Of a DNA stretch of 64,000 nucleotides, positions 20,636 to 32,775 are shown piece after piece. This DNA comes from Hsuehochloa calcarea. Lineage: Eukaryota > Streptophyta > Magnoliopsida > Poales > Poaceae. Position 1 is the first letter of the stretch. Each line of letters starts with the position of its first letter. The translations under genes were made by a program, and so were the position numbers. Under the pieces are notes generated by a model. That model had not been told where the DNA came from. It searched no databases and saw only the letters and a list, made by a program, of their open reading frames with translations. The stretch covers positions 8,747,534 to 8,811,533 of the forward strand of contig CM070615.1 of NCBI GenBank assembly GCA_036346395.1. The letters are read 5' to 3'.

Positions 20636-23600
20636 TGTCGGACCCGGATTTCTTAAACCAGAACCCTCTGTGAAAACATCGTGCTATTACCTGGATCAGT
20701 AGATAGCACTCATAGATACATCACTGAATCATTTCATACATGGTGTAAAACCATATCATTCATTAATTCAACACATCAGAGTTTACATAGACTGTTTCGG
20801 GTCGAGTTTTACAATAATGCCTGAACATGCCAAAAGATTACATTAAAAAAAATAGCGAAAACGACAACGGAATCAAAGAGGGTGAGAGCACATCTCTCCA
20901 CAGGCAAGCGACTAGGGAAACCCGTGTGCTTCCGATATTACCTGAAAAACTTAGATAATACGGGATGTACGCAAGTACCAACGGAGTCAGCTAGACTGAT
21001 GTGAGACTAGATCAGCTAAGGACTAAACTACGCTTCAAAAATTCATGGGTCTTCAGACGTCTGGTTCCTCATAATAGTCGTAACCTGTAAGATTTTCTGC
21101 TTCTGACGGTTGGGGAAAGAGCGAGAGTGAGCACAACTACCATGATCGCGAGCCAACACAACAGATGCAATAATATACATGCAAGACTAATCAAGGATGG
21201 CTCGGGTTCTTTTATTTGCGCAAAGTAACATTTTCAATTATCTTAAGTACAAAATTCCTATGACTTAGCATTTTTAAACAAATTGCATTTTGTTAAAGAA
21301 AGTAATTGCAATATTAAATAACAGTAGAGATTCCCTCCATCGGAGACTCTACAAATGCTTAATTTGATTGGAGCTACCTCCATACATTCACCGCACTGGA
21401 TACGACGATCCAGTGAAACACCAAATAACCTCAGGCTAGATGAGTCGACCTGATTTTCATACCACCCACCAAGGTTTTTGAAATAGAACTAACTCAAGTT
21501 AAGTTCTCATATCCGCCTATGACCGTAGGCGCGACTGTTTAAACAGTTTTAACTCTGCAGAGATTGTACACTGTACCCACAAGAGACAATCATACTCATT
21601 ACCTCACATGATTCCGTAGTCATGTAGTTGAGCGATCGTCACAGTAACCTTTCAACATATCTCACCCCTTTCGTCATCTCACCCATATGGGTTGCCCCCA
21701 TTTGCGATGGGTCTCATAAGTTGTGCGGTATGTCTACCACTACAATTTGCGTAGCTGGCAACTTCACCCTCCCCTCGGTGTCCCATTCAAACTGGATCGC
21801 ATCGACTACTTGCACTACCTTGCTCAACCGCCGATGAGATGATTTCCAGGGTTTAATAAGTTTACTAAGCCAAGTTGTACTTTGCAGACTTGTGGTTGTA
21901 CTTGTTTCACACGGCAGGACATGACAAAGGTTAAGTCCTTAATCCATCCGGACGATTCATACCACATACCAACCACTCTCGTGCACGACGGCACCCACCA
22001 CTCCTACCATCCGCCCAGATGTGGTATCAGCAAGTTTTAGGGTTTTGGAGAAGTGTAAAATAAATTAGCTCAACCATTTCGGTCATTTACCCAATGACTG
22101 CCCAAAATAATCTTTATGCTTAAAGGATGATGATTGGGGTGATTAGCACCCCAGTACTCAAATAAGACTAGCATGGCACTTGAGTAAAAACTATAACTAG
22201 TAAGTTACCATATAATTACTAGGGTGATAAGGATCAGATAATTCAATTATCAAGGACAACGTATAATAATTACTTAATAATCAAATTGACATTTAGCTAC
22301 CTTAGGACCATTTAACATACATTTGTATAAAAATTAAAGTATGCAGTTTGCTATTTTAAAAGAACATAATTTGCATAAAATGTAGGTACAACATGATCAA
22401 AGTGTTAACTCGTCTCGGTCAGTTATCGCGGCCTTGGTCTTACTCAGGGCCTTCGCTGACAGGGGTTTTGAATCCTTGGTCTGCATCTTTATCTGAATCT
22501 TGATCCCGCTCGAGTTGTTGCTTCTTTTGGACTCCGACTTCTAACTACGCGATAACGATCAAGAAACCAAATAAATCCAAGAACTTTAAAAGACCAAATA
22601 AAACACAAGAGCTTTAAATAAGTTCGCGAAGGACGAGCTTGGGAGAAGGATTTAGCGAAACAGAGATGTTTGACAAAGTCAAACGACCAATTAAGCGAAA
22701 GAGGCAATGCCGGAGAACTATGCCGGTAGGGAAAATACAAAGGAGGGTAAGTTCGAAGGAACTTAAGCAGGGATACTCCACTTCGGATTTGAGAGAGGGC
22801 AGGATACTAAATTTAGGTTGCATTCTAAATTAAATGGTAAAGCATCTTGGTTAATTATCTTTGATGATTTTTGATCGGGGACAACGATGCGATAATTCGT
22901 ATTTGGACCAAAGAAAAGATTGATGCGATTTGCATGAACTTTAATCTATCAATGAACTTTGACAATTGTAAGTCGATTGATTACAGATGGTTATCAATTT
23001 GATTGTAAGTTTATACAACACACAAATTTTAATAGAGATCACTGCACATGGATTCAATTTGCAAAATCAACATAGATTTTCAAAATGCCTGATTACCTCA
23101 CAGAAATTCATTTGACTGCTACTCAATCCACTGCTAATCAATCACACTGAGATTTCAAGATTTCAATTGTCATATTATTACAAATGATTTGATTGCCAGA
23201 TTACAAACAGGGATTTCAATTGCTAACTCCATTGCCAAACATCACTGATCTAAAGAGCAATAAATCACAGACAACAATAATTGATCTGGAGGAGTAATTG
23301 ATCACCACCATTAATTCAAGATTTAGCCATTAACTGTCCTGAAGAACCATCAATTACTGGCAGTAGTTAAGAGGCAAAATCATCAAGTAAACGGCTGTCT
23401 GGACTTCGGACCACAGAGGGCAGGGACGTAGAGGAGGGAAACAGGGAGCAGGGGGAAAGCTCGGGCGACGGCTACCGGCATCGATCGACGACCGCGGAGA
23501 CGGCAGGGATCAGCAAAACGGAAAACCAGAGGGGAGGGGATGCCGAGGGAGGTTGGAGGAGGGCGCACAGGGGCGACGAGCTATGGTGGTGAGGGAGCTC

Positions 23601-23790
23601 GTCTGGCGGGTCGGGGAAAGTCGGGGCCGACGGGCGACAGAAATGGCAGGGAGGCGGAGAGGGATGCGGGCGCTGATGTGACGCGAGGAGGCGACCGAGT
23701 GAGCGGCGCGCGCTGGGCTTAGGCAACCCGGTGCGAGGAAGCCGAGGCGCCTTGCGGGGCTCGGGGCGGCGCTGGCGCGAGGAAGCTGAG
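20636..23790 (-). mobile_element. Old gypsy LTR (E), related to the array LTR, truncated
   Basis: Begins TGTCGGACCCGG, as the array LTRs do, and stays alignable with them in patches. Examples are the CTCTGCAGAG...TGTAC...ACCCACAAGAGA segment near 21550-21590 and a GC-rich block at 23380-23790 where the array LTR has its promoter region. It is strongly diverged and has no recognisable internal region. Its right end is lost at the junction with the Copia LTR near 23790. No protein-coding gene is visible in these 3.1 kb. Confidence 0.7.
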
Positions 23791-23930
23791 GCAAGAGAGG
23801 GGGTTCTCATACACTTGGACTCGTAATTTTTGAAGCTTCAAGTCCAAAGATCTATTCGTTTGAAATTTTCAGGGAGGTCTCGGATCTCAAGGGTCAAAAA
23901 TTGGCTAAGTCCCTTGCTGGGCGGTCAGAC

Positions 23931-23985
23931 CGGCCAGAGGGCGGTCAGACCGGCCAGAGGGCGGTCAGACTGGCCATTGAGTGGC
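23931..23985. repeat. GCGGTCAGACCGGCC motif array, 5' LTR
   Basis: Three near-direct copies of GGGCGGTCAGACCGGCCAGA. Each contains the partial palindrome GGTCnGACC. Two more inverted copies lie at 25211-25262 near the LTR end. Confidence 0.8.
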
Positions 23986-24644
23986 GGTCTGATCGGTTTT
24001 CACTTGACTCGTCGGCTTTTGTAGCGGCGATGTTTGTTTGTTGAGTCAAGTTCATGGGTTTCAGTGCATATGTGTTGCATGATGCATGTTTTGACTAACG
24101 TGGGTCAAGTTGCGAAGAACTTATTCCCAGAATCGATTTCTTTGTCTATTGTTGTGCAGGAAGCTTGGAGGTCAACGACGGTCAACGGCGAGGATGATCG
24201 GGACTAAGCCTGGAGAGCTGAGGTTCAGAACGATCGAGAATGCCGGGTGAAGTCTATGGATTCAAGCCTGTCGCAAAATGGACAAGGATGACCGAACGGA
24301 AATTCGGTGCGACGGGTTGCATCAAGCGGCGCGAGGATCGGTGCAAGTGCCATGGTGGTTTCGGTGGGAGCCGGATGGGAGAGACTTGCCGACATGATGA
24401 GAGCCGTTGATCAACCTACACGTGGTGAAGTATGAAACTGCTTCATGAAGATTGGACTCGGTCTTTGGAGAAGGATCGAGAAGGGGCTTTTGGCTAAACC
24501 GTGGCGCAAGACGATGCAAGGAGAAGCGGTTTAGGTCAAGAGAAGATGAAGACGGCATTTTAAAGTGCGTGCGTGAGTTAAACCAGTTTGTGTGTGGGCT
24601 TAACGGGTACCCAATAGGAAACTCTTGTAGAAGGTTAGCCCCCA

Positions 24645-24655
24645 CTATAAATATA
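24645..24655 (+). promoter_or_regulatory. Copia G 5' LTR TATA box
   Basis: CTATAAATATA, conserved at the same place in the 3' LTR (32525-32535). It drives the genomic transcript in the family. Confidence 0.65.
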
Positions 24656-25471
24656 GGAGGGTGCTATATCCTTAATCCTTTTGCTTATTTGAATCCCTAG
24701 TTTTGTTTTAGAGATTAGGGAGTGGAGAGGTTATAATTCTAGAGAGGAGATTGATTGTGTACTCATGTATTGAGTTTTGTCCTCCTTGACGGAGTGACTG
24801 TAAACCAGCAACAATCACAAATCAATCTATGCAAGTTTTTTTTGATATGAGTCTCTTTTCGTTCTTGCTCTCTATTTTGTGATTTTGGGGTTTTATTTGA
24901 TTCTCAAGTTTCTGCCCCTAATATTGCTTTCTGTGACATATGGGAACTCATCTAGGATCATCTCTAACCTACGAGCAAGTTTTTGTATTTAGTTTTCGTT
25001 TTAACTCGGTTTTGAACCATCCTTTACTCAAACGGGAAAAAGTCAGAACTTTGCTAAGGATCTTCACGATCTTTCATTGGAATAGGTTCCTGATATCCTA
25101 AAGAATGTGTGTTCCAAGTTTCATCGAGTTTAGAGTTGTAGATCAAAAGTTAGACCTATTTGCAACTTTATTTTTAGGCTGATTTTACTGTTCATCAGGC
25201 TGGAGGTCAAACCGCCCAAGGTGACCGGTCAGACCGCCATTGAAATAGAGGTCAGACCGCGCAATAGTTGAAAATCGAGCCCTTGTTATTTTTGGTTGTT
25301 TTGCTCCGGGGTTTCAATTGGATTCAATACATGACTTATGTTGTGTTTATATATTGATCTTCACAGCTCTCATAGCTATCGGAGTGAAATACGTGTTGAA
25401 TCCGATCTTGGTGAAAAAGTGATCGTGCTCCTATTCACCCCCCCATCTAGTCGCCGTTTCGGTCCAACAAG

Positions 25472-25485
25472 TGGTATCAGAGCCC
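25472..25485 (+). other. Primer-binding site of Copia G
   Basis: TGGTATCAGAGCCC, 13 of 14 bases matching initiator tRNA-Met, two bases after the LTR. Confidence 0.88.
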
Positions 25486-25521
25486 GGTTAGTTCAATCTT
25501 GATCTTAACCGGTCACTGAAC

Positions 25522-26475
25522 TTGACGATGGAGAAGTACTCCAAGAAGCCGCATGTGTTTGATGGGCTCGACTATGCCTATTGGAAGAATTGCATGCGTG
25601 TCTACCTTCAGAGTGAAGGACAAGCCATTTGGGAGATTTTTCGAGCTCCACTCATTTTGCGCGATGTTGCTACGCCGGCTTCAGCAGCCCTCTTGGCTAA
25701 CAACCATAAGGCAAAGAATCTCCTATATGCTGGACTTGGTTGACAAGAGTACGATAGAATCTGTCACCTTGAGACTACGCACGAGATCTGGAACATCCTC
25801 GAAACCTACCATGAGGGTTCGTTCCAGATCAAGCAAGTGCGTAAGACGGTCTTTAAGCAAGAGTATAACAAGTTCGAGATGTGTCCTGGAGAGAGCATCG
25901 ATGACGTCTTTACTCGCTTCAACAAGGTGCTCAACCAGCTGAGAGCGGTTGATATTGAACATTCTCAATCTGAGAATGCCACCCACCTCTTGGCTGCAAT
26001 CAACACCAAGGAGTGGGAGATGAAGGCTACCGCCATTGAGGAGAACATCAAGTTTTCGAATCTTACTTTAGAGTTTCTTTATAGCAAACTCAAGACCCAT
26101 GAAATTAAAAGAGTTGACCATCCCAAGAAAGATAATATGGTTTTGGTAGCATATCCTCTCAAGAGAGCTTCTGATTGTTCTTTTGAATCTTCTTCTGGTT
26201 TTTCTCTTACTTATTTATCTGCAATCCATGAAGAGGAACTTGAGAGTATCCCTGAGGCTGAGTTAGCCCTTCTAGTTAAAAAATTCACACGGGCCTATAA
26301 CAATGTGAGAAATAAAATGAGGGGTGGTCCTGTGACTTGTTATAAGTGCGGAGAGGTCTATCATATCCGGGCAAACTGCCCCAAGTTGAAAGGAAAGGGC
26401 AACCACAAGGAGGAGAAAGCTGCTTGGAAGAAGCTCATGGGAACAAGTCCAAGTATGATGCTGTCAAGCTCATGA
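25522..26475 (+). pseudogene. Copia G gag (one stop, one frameshift)
   Basis: Opens MTMEKYSKKPHVFDGLDYAY, the usual start of SIRE-type gag, 37 bases after the primer site. A single in-frame TGA at 25741-25743 interrupts it; the frame then runs on unbroken through EYNKFEMCPGESIDDVFTRF. It reaches a zinc knuckle CYKCGEVYHIRANC (26338-26379), spacing C-X2-C-X4-H-X4-C, with Tyr where Gly is usual. The frame is lost near 26440, where a run of G appears one base short, and resumes in the next frame as KYDAVKLMKAAHRVHA. Gag binds the RNA genome and forms the particle. Confidence 0.88.
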
Positions 26476-26963
26476 AGGCTGCTCACCGGGTTCATGCCAC
26501 TTTCGGGGAGCAATCCATAGGCGATGTGGACTCCAGGAGCGAAGAGGAAAAGGAGGAGGAGATCCCTCAAGACAAGAAGAAAGAAAAGGCCAAGGACTTC
26601 ACCGGCATGTGCTTCATGGCCAACTTCGTCGACGTCGATGACATCAATGATGTACCTCTATCCTATGACGTTCTATTTGCTAGATGTGATACCATGTATG
26701 AGCAACTGCTTAGTCAGGATGAAGCTTTAGAGTTTACCATGGCCAGGAATAAGGACTTAGAGTCACAAATTGATAATCTGAAATTAGAACTTGTGAATAC
26801 TAAGAGTCTTGGAGATGATGAATGTTCATCCTGCCATGTGTTACACTCTGAACTTGCTAAACTGCAAACTGGTCATGATGTCGCTTTACACCAACTTGAA
26901 TATGCTAGAACTATGCTAATTGAAGTTAAATCTGCTCCTTGTGAAAAAATACTTAGAATCTAG
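26456..26963 (+). pseudogene. Copia G gag C-terminal region after the frameshift
   Basis: Open stretch beginning KYDAVKLMKAAHR, then an acidic/Lys-rich segment (EEEKEEEIPQDKKKEKAK). Next come FTGMCFMANFVDVDD and a predicted coiled coil around LDEALEF-like heptads (SQDEALEFTMARNKDLESQI). SIRE-type gags carry such long acidic and coiled-coil tails. The frame ends at a TAG near 26961. Another frame continues with LESSKLVASGYVDSSLCTFC for about 40 residues before a deletion that removes the protease. Confidence 0.75.
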
Positions 26964-27077
26964 CAAGTTGGTTGCTTCTGGTTATGTTGATTCTAGCCTT
27001 TGCACTTTCTGTATTGAACGTGAACATGAAGTAAAAGATATAGTAGATTCAGTTAGAGCTAAGTATGCTAAGCTCTT

Positions 27078-27979
27078 GTGGACAAACTAAGGTACAATCT
27101 GCTTTCTGTCTCACAGCTTCTTGATGATGGCTATGAGACTAGATTTAAAAAAATGCCTGTCGTGTGCTTGATTCTGCTGGTGAGCTCGTTTTTTGGATTT
27201 CTAGAGTTGGTAGAATCTTTAGAGCTGATTTATCTGAATCTCTTGCTGGATCTCTATAATGTTTGTTTGTATCTTCTTCTGATTTCTGGCTTTGGCACCG
27301 ACGGTTGGGGCACGTTGGTTTTGATTATCTTACGCGAGTTAGCAACCTTGATCTCATGAGAGGTTTGTCCAAACTCAAAGCTGTCAATGATGCTGTATGT
27401 GCGCCCTGTAGGCATAGCAAGCTAGTTGCCGCCTCATACCCATCAGTGACTATGGTCATGACTTATGGACCGGGACAGTTGCTTTATATGGATACTGTTG
27501 ATCCTGCTAGGGTTCGTTTAGTCGCTGGCAAATGGTATATCCTTGTCATAGTCGATGATTTTTCCAGATGCACTTGGGTGTTCTTTCTTGCTTCAAAGGA
27601 TGAAGCTTTTGGTCATTATCATGATCTCGTTCTTCGTTTGGCTTCTGAATTTCATGGTGCCTTGATAGCGATCCGCAGTGATAATGGCACGGAATTCAAG
27701 AATATCTCGTTTGCCTCCTTCTGTGCTGAGCGTGGTGTTGAGCATCAGTTCTCTTCTCCACACGTCCCTCAACAAAATGGCGTGGTGGAAAGGAAGAACA
27801 GGACCTTAGTCGAGATGGCTAGGACGATGCTAGATGAGTATAGCACACCGAGAAGGTCTTGGGCCGAAGCTATTGCTACAGCTTGCCATATTGCAAATCG
27901 TGTCTTCTTGAAATCTTCTTTGGGCAAGACTCCATATGAGCTTCGGCTTGGTAGAAAACCCTTTGTTTCTCATTTTTGA
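27078..27979 (+). pseudogene. Copia G integrase (catalytic residues present, ends broken)
   Basis: Begins with DKLRYNLLSVSQLLDDGYET, the pre-integrase segment. One frameshift later (from about 27263) it runs FWLWHRRLGH...CAPCRHSKL, the His-His-Cys-Cys zinc finger. The catalytic core follows: YMDTVDP supplies the first Asp, IRSDNGTEF the second, and QQNGVVERKNR the Glu. All three acidic residues are intact. The frame stops after GRKPFVSHF. The protease (D-S-G) that should precede is missing: gag tail and pre-integrase are joined across 26964-27078. Confidence 0.86.
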
Positions 27980-28642
27980 GTTTTTTGAGCCAAGTGTTTC
28001 ATTCTGAAGACAGGAAACCTAGATAAATTTGAATCAAGGACTTTTAATGGTTTATTTCTGTGTTATCGTGCACATTCGAGGGGTTTCGGGTCTTTAATGT
28101 TGAAACTAACATTGTCTAGGAGACATGCAATGTCACTTTTGATGAGACTAGCCCTTGAGCTATATCCGATGTTTCAGGTAATTCACAGGTGACAGAGAGC
28201 ATCTTTGTGGAGGAAGATAGGGTGAAGCTGATACTTGTCTTCCACCTGCTGCTGTTGAGGCTCTTATTCCAGCATAAGAACCTGCTGCGACTACTTCACC
28301 TTAATTTGAGGCTCCTGCTGCATCTTCATCACCAGCAGTACCTGCGGAGGTCGAAGAAACGCTATCTCCCCCGGACGCTCCACTTCACATTCAAAAGAGT
28401 CATCCTCCGGATCAGATCATTGGTCAGCTTCATGAGCGAGTAACTCGCTCCAAGTATCATGATCCGAGTCTCTACTCCCATTCTGCTTTTGTTGCCTCTT
28501 TTGAACCCCGCGATATATCACATGCATTGTCTGATCGAGCTAGGTTAATGCCATGCATGAGGAGTTAGAGAATTTTGAGAGAAACAAGGTCTGGAACCTA
28601 ATAGAACCTCCTACTGGTCATAATGTGATATGAACCCATTGA
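27980..28642 (+). pseudogene. Decayed pol linker between integrase and RT
   Basis: Frame-broken continuation of the polyprotein: fragments corresponding to the integrase C-terminus, then a Pro/Ser-rich linker. Just before the RT frame, two codons expected to be Gly and Trp read TGA (near 28633 and 28642), so RT could not be made as part of pol from this copy. Confidence 0.6.
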
Positions 28643-30037
28643 GTGTTCAAAAATAAACAAAGTGAGGATGGTTCTGTGGTTAGAAACAAGGCTAGATTGA
28701 CAGCTCAGGGTTTCAGCCAAGTAGAGGGGTCAGACTTTCATGAAATATTTGCACCTGTTGCTAGATTAGAAGCCATTCGCATTCTACTTTCTTTTGCTGC
28801 ATCTAAGGTTTTTAGGCTGCATCAGATGGATGTCAAAAGTGCTTTTCTGAATAGTTACATAGAGGAAGAAGTGTATGTTAGGCAACCCCCGGGCTTTGAG
28901 AATCCCAAGTATCCGCATCATGTTTTCAAGCTATACAAGGCCTTGTATGGTCTTAAGCAAGCCCCTAGAGCCTGGTATGATAGACTTAAAACCTTTCTGC
29001 TTAAGAATACTTTTGAAATGGGTAAGGTGGATAAGACTCTATTCATTCTTAGGCATGGCAATAACTTTCTGCGTGTTCAGATTTATGTAGATGATATTAT
29101 CTTCGGTGGTTCTTCTCATGCTCTTGTTTTCAGTTTTTCTGATACTATGTCCAAGGAATTTGAGATGAGTATGACGGGAGAGCTCAACTATTTTCTTAGG
29201 CTTCAAATCAAACAATGTAAGGAAGTGATCTTCATCCATCAAACAAAGTACACCAAGGATTTGCTCAAGCGGTTCGAGATGGGTGATTGCAAGACGATCG
29301 CCACTCCCATGGCGACCTCGACTGCTTTGGATCCAGACGAGGAAGGAGAAGCCGTGGATCAACGCGAGTACCACAGCATGATCGACTCCTTCCTGTATCT
29401 GACGGCCTCAAGACCGGACATACACTTCACGGTCTTCCTCTGCGCGAAGTTTCAGGCGTCTCCGAGGACTTCACATCGCCAAGCCGTCAAGCGCATCTTC
29501 AGGTACCTTCACTCTACCCTCCAGTATGGCATTTGGTATTCCTGCTCTTCTTCTTTGTCCATTCGGGAGTTTTCTGATTCTGATTTTGTGGGTTGTCGGT
29601 TAGATAGGAAGAGTACTTCATGCACTTGTCACTTCTTAGGCACTTCTCTTGTCTCTTGGTCTTCTATGAAGCAGTCTTCTGTTGCACAATCCACTGCAGA
29701 AGCTGAGTACGTAGCTACTGCTAGTTGCTACAGTCAGATTTTGTGGATGGTATCCACTCTTAAGGACTATGGGTTATCTTTTGTTAGTGTTCCTCTTCTC
29801 TGTGATAACACTTCTGCCATTAATATTGATAAAAACCTTGTGCAACACTTTAGGACCAAGCACACAGACATTCGCTATCACTTCCTTAGAGACCATGTTG
29901 AGAACGGTAATATTGTGCTACATTTTGTGGAGTCCGAGATTCAGTTGGCTGATATCCTCACCAAGCCTTTAGACCCAACTAGGTTTGCCACCTTGAGAAG
30001 TGAGTTACGAGTAATTTACCCCTATGGGTTGGTTTGA
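28643..30037 (+). CDS. Copia G reverse transcriptase-RNase H, open frame
   Basis: 464-residue open frame, the longest in the window. RT motifs in order: VRNKARLTAQGFSQ, DVKSAFLN (about residue 68), YGLKQAPRAWYDRL, and the polymerase box IYVDDIIFGG (about residue 150). RNase H follows with acidic residues in DSDFVG, STAEAEYVA and LLCDNTSA, and ends at HVENGNIVLHF and DILTKPLD. All expected catalytic residues are present. The real polyprotein would begin upstream, where two stop codons occur, so this ATG is just the first after the damage. It converts element RNA to cDNA and degrades the RNA strand. The integrity of this domain contrasts with the deleted protease. Confidence 0.9.
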   Translation: MFKNKQSEDGSVVRNKARLTAQGFSQVEGSDFHEIFAPVARLEAIRILLSFAASKVFRLHQMDVKSAFLNSYIEEEVYVRQPPGFENPKYPHHVFKLYKALYGLKQAPRAWYDRLKTFLLKNTFEMGKVDKTLFILRHGNNFLRVQIYVDDIIFGGSSHALVFSFSDTMSKEFEMSMTGELNYFLRLQIKQCKEVIFIHQTKYTKDLLKRFEMGDCKTIATPMATSTALDPDEEGEAVDQREYHSMIDSFLYLTASRPDIHFTVFLCAKFQASPRTSHRQAVKRIFRYLHSTLQYGIWYSCSSSLSIREFSDSDFVGCRLDRKSTSCTCHFLGTSLVSWSSMKQSSVAQSTAEAEYVATASCYSQILWMVSTLKDYGLSFVSVPLLCDNTSAINIDKNLVQHFRTKHTDIRYHFLRDHVENGNIVLHFVESEIQLADILTKPLDPTRFATLRSELRVIYPYGLV

Positions 30038-31448
30038 TGGAGAGTTGGTTCTTTTCTGAACTTTTCTTGTTCATCTGATCTTTCCTTGATTTTTTTTCTG
30101 AACTTGTTGATCTTTTTAGGCTTTTAGGTTTTTCTTGCATCTCATTGTATTATATTGCATTCATATGAAAATTATAAAAAGATGCATTACAATATAAGCC
30201 TTACTGCTTATCTTTTAAATTGATTAAGCTTTGCTTATTACTCTCTTGAGCCTTAGTATTTCAATTTTTACTCAATATCATGTCTAGTTCTTTAACTTGC
30301 TAGAATTATCATGCTTTCACATGTGTAGCTAAGTCTTTGCTAAATGAGCCAAAACTTTAAAACAACTTGAACTAAAAATTGTAATTTTTGTATCTTTTAG
30401 CTAAGTTGCGCAATTAGTGATCCTCTTGTGACATTGGCCCTGTCAAAATTGCTTTGTTTGCTCCTGAATCTAGGATTGAACATCTCTTGAGCTTTCTGTT
30501 CTTTTGTGAATAAAAAACTGTTCTTATACAAAATAAAAAATCAAATTTCAAAATCTGTGCCAAACTAATCTCATAAGATTGCTTGTCAAAGACATGAACA
30601 TGGCGATAGTTTGATGATCCAGACGATCTCATGGGGATTGCTTATCAAAATTGACATGAACCTCAAGATTTGTCGCCCTAGTTGAAGATTAGGAAAAGAT
30701 TGTGGATGGCTCCTAGTCCAGTATTTTCTTCACTAAGATAGCTTGTTAATTGTCTTGGTTGAAGCTTAGGAAGAGTTTATGGATGGCTCCTAGTCCAAGA
30801 TCTTCTTCACTAAGATAGACCTTTAATCAACATCAATATTCATTGCAAATGAAAAACTGTTGTAAAAATGGTTGACTGAAGTTCATTGAGCAAAATGATT
30901 CAATTCCGGACGTTTTGTCTCTAGGATGGTCATTGTTAGCTTCTTTTGCTTCTTCCTTATTTCTGCATTTATTATCTCTCGATGAGAGGAATGTGTGATT
31001 CCTTGATGACTCCTTTGTCAGAGGGGGAGAAGAAGTAGCAAAAATATTAAAAGTGAGAGCTATTTGGAGAAAATGGAGAAAATAAAATTTTCTGAAAAAA
31101 TGATGATCAAAGTGAGGGGGAGCTTTTAATTTGCATTCTTATGATCTTATTGCCATTTCTGAACTTGAGTTGCAATTCTTGGAACCTCACAATGATCAAA
31201 GGTCAAATTGAAAAATTATTCTTTTATATGGACCTTAAGTGAGATTTTTGACACTTCTCTGGAATTGAAGCTTTCTCGCTTTCTTTTGCCTTATCTCGCT
31301 TGCCTGTACTAATCTGAAGCCAACTTGGTCATTTCCTTTGCTTTCTCTTGCTCTTGAACCAAGTTGTGCATTTGTGCAAAAACGTCGAGTATTTTCATTC
31401 TCAAATCTTAAACTTACATTTTTGGGAAATTACCAATGTGTTCATCAA
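30038..31448 (+). other. Copia G 3' untranslated region, no gene
   Basis: AT-rich 1.4 kb between pol and the 3' LTR, with no ORF of note. It contains a 78-bp tandem duplication and G-rich runs (AGAGGGGGAGAAG near 31021, GAGGGGGAGC near 31114) that resemble secondary polypurine tracts. Confidence 0.65.
30681..30818. repeat. 78-bp tandem duplication in Copia G 3' region
   Basis: Two imperfect copies, 30681-30740 and 30759-30818, both containing GGATGGCTCCTAGTCCA and CTTCACTAAGATAG. Confidence 0.75.
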
Positions 31449-31457
31449 GGGGGTGAT
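31449..31457 (+). other. Copia G polypurine tract
   Basis: AAGGGGGTGAT immediately before the 3' LTR start TGTGGATATC. Confidence 0.65.
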
Positions 31458-31570
31458 TGTGGATATCATGGGGATATGCTCATGATCTTAGGATGATGTT
31501 ACAATTGACAATGTCGTTAAAGGTTTATCGAATCACGCGTTTCAGCAAGTTTTCAGTGTTGTCGGGTCTT

Positions 31571-31650
31571 AGGCGGTCCGACCGGCTAGGGCGGTGGTCC
31601 GACCAACCAGTGGCGGTCGGACCGGCCATGGGCGGTGGTCGGACCGGCCA
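31571..31650. repeat. GGTCnGACCGGCC motif array, 3' LTR
   Basis: Four variants of GGCGGTCCGACCGGCC in a row, matching the array in the 5' LTR. They lie about 900 bp upstream of the TATA box at 32525-32535. Confidence 0.8.
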
Positions 31651-32524
31651 TTGTAAATGTTGGAGTTTGGAGCTGGGCCAAAAATAAAAGGTGTAGGCAA
31701 GAGAGTGCATTCTCATACACTTAGTCTCATAATTTTTGGAGCTTCTAGGAAAAAGATCTATTCGTTTGAAATTTCCAGGGAGGTCTCGGATCTCAAATGT
31801 TGAAAATTGGCTAAGTCCCTTGCTGGGTGGTCTGACCAGTTTTCACTTGATTCGCCGGCTTTCGTTTGCGGCGATGTTTGTTTATTGAGCCAAGTTCATG
31901 GGTTTCAATGCATATGTGTTGCATGATGCGTATTTTAACTAACGTGGGTCAAGTTGTGAAGAACCTATTCCTGGAATCGATTTCTTGGTCTATTGTTATG
32001 CAGGAAGCTTGGAGGTCAACGACGGTCAACGACGAGGATGATCGGGACTAAGCCTGGAGAGCTGAGGTTCAGAACGATCGAGGATGCCGGGTGAAGTCTA
32101 TGGATTCAAGCATGGTGCAAAATGGATAAGGATGACCGAACGGGAAGTTTGATGCGACGGGTTGCATCAAGCGGTGCGGGGATCGGTGCAAGTGCCATGG
32201 TGGTTTCAGTGGGAGCCGGATGGGATTGACTTGCCGACAAGATGAGAGCCGTTGATCAACCTACATGTGGCAATGCATGGAGCTGCTTCATGAAGATTGG
32301 ACTCAGTCTTTGAAGAAGGATCGAGAAGGGGTATTTGGTAATATCACTAAAATACCGCCTTGATTGCTTTTGGCTAAACCGCGGCGCAAGACGAACCAAG
32401 GAGAAGTGGTTTAGGTCAAGAGAAGATGAAGACGACACTTTAAAGTGCGTGCGTGAGTTAAACCAGTTTGTGTATGGGCTTAACGGGTGCCCAATAGGAA
32501 ACTCTTGTAGAAGGTTAGCCTCCA

Positions 32525-32535
32525 CTATAAATATA
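32525..32535 (+). promoter_or_regulatory. Copia G 3' LTR TATA box
   Basis: CTATAAATATA, identical to the copy in the 5' LTR. Confidence 0.6.
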
Positions 32536-32770
32536 GGAGGGTGCTGTAGCACCTCCTTAATCCTTTTGCTTATTTGAAACCCTAGTTTTGTTTTGGAGAT
32601 TAGGGAGTGGAGAGGTTAGGATTCTTGAGAGGAGATTGATTGTGTGCTCATGTATTGAGTTTTGTCCTCCTTGATGGAGTGGTTGTAAACCAGCAACAAT
32701 CACAAATCAATCGATGCAAGTTTTCTTGAGATGAGTCTCTTTTCGTTATTGCTCTCTATTTTGTGATTTT

Positions 32771-32775
32771 GGGGC
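32771..32775. other. Target-site duplication of Tat element, left
   Basis: GGGGC, repeated at 43926-43930, and a third time at 43095-43099 next to the 43-bp Copia filler. Confidence 0.85.

Larger units (their letters stand above)
23791..25469 (+). mobile_element. Copia G 5' LTR (5' end missing)
   Basis: Aligns with the 3' LTR from about 31695 onward. Roughly the first 235 bases of the LTR are absent, so the left boundary (about 23790) is approximate. It ends ...GTCCAACA just before the primer site. It carries a TATA box and GGTCAGACCGGCC-type motifs. Confidence 0.82.
31458..32775 (+). mobile_element. Copia G 3' LTR, left part
   Basis: Starts TGTGGATATC after the polypurine tract and aligns with the 5' LTR from about 31695. 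It is interrupted after GGGGC (32771-32775) by the Tat-type gypsy, and the alignment resumes at 43931. The intact site can be read in the 5' LTR near 24885. Confidence 0.85.

Noticed and set aside
22489..23810. Possible host gene in the GC-rich part of LTR E
   Set aside because: No splice-consistent frame or domain; the position corresponds to the promoter region of the related array LTR.
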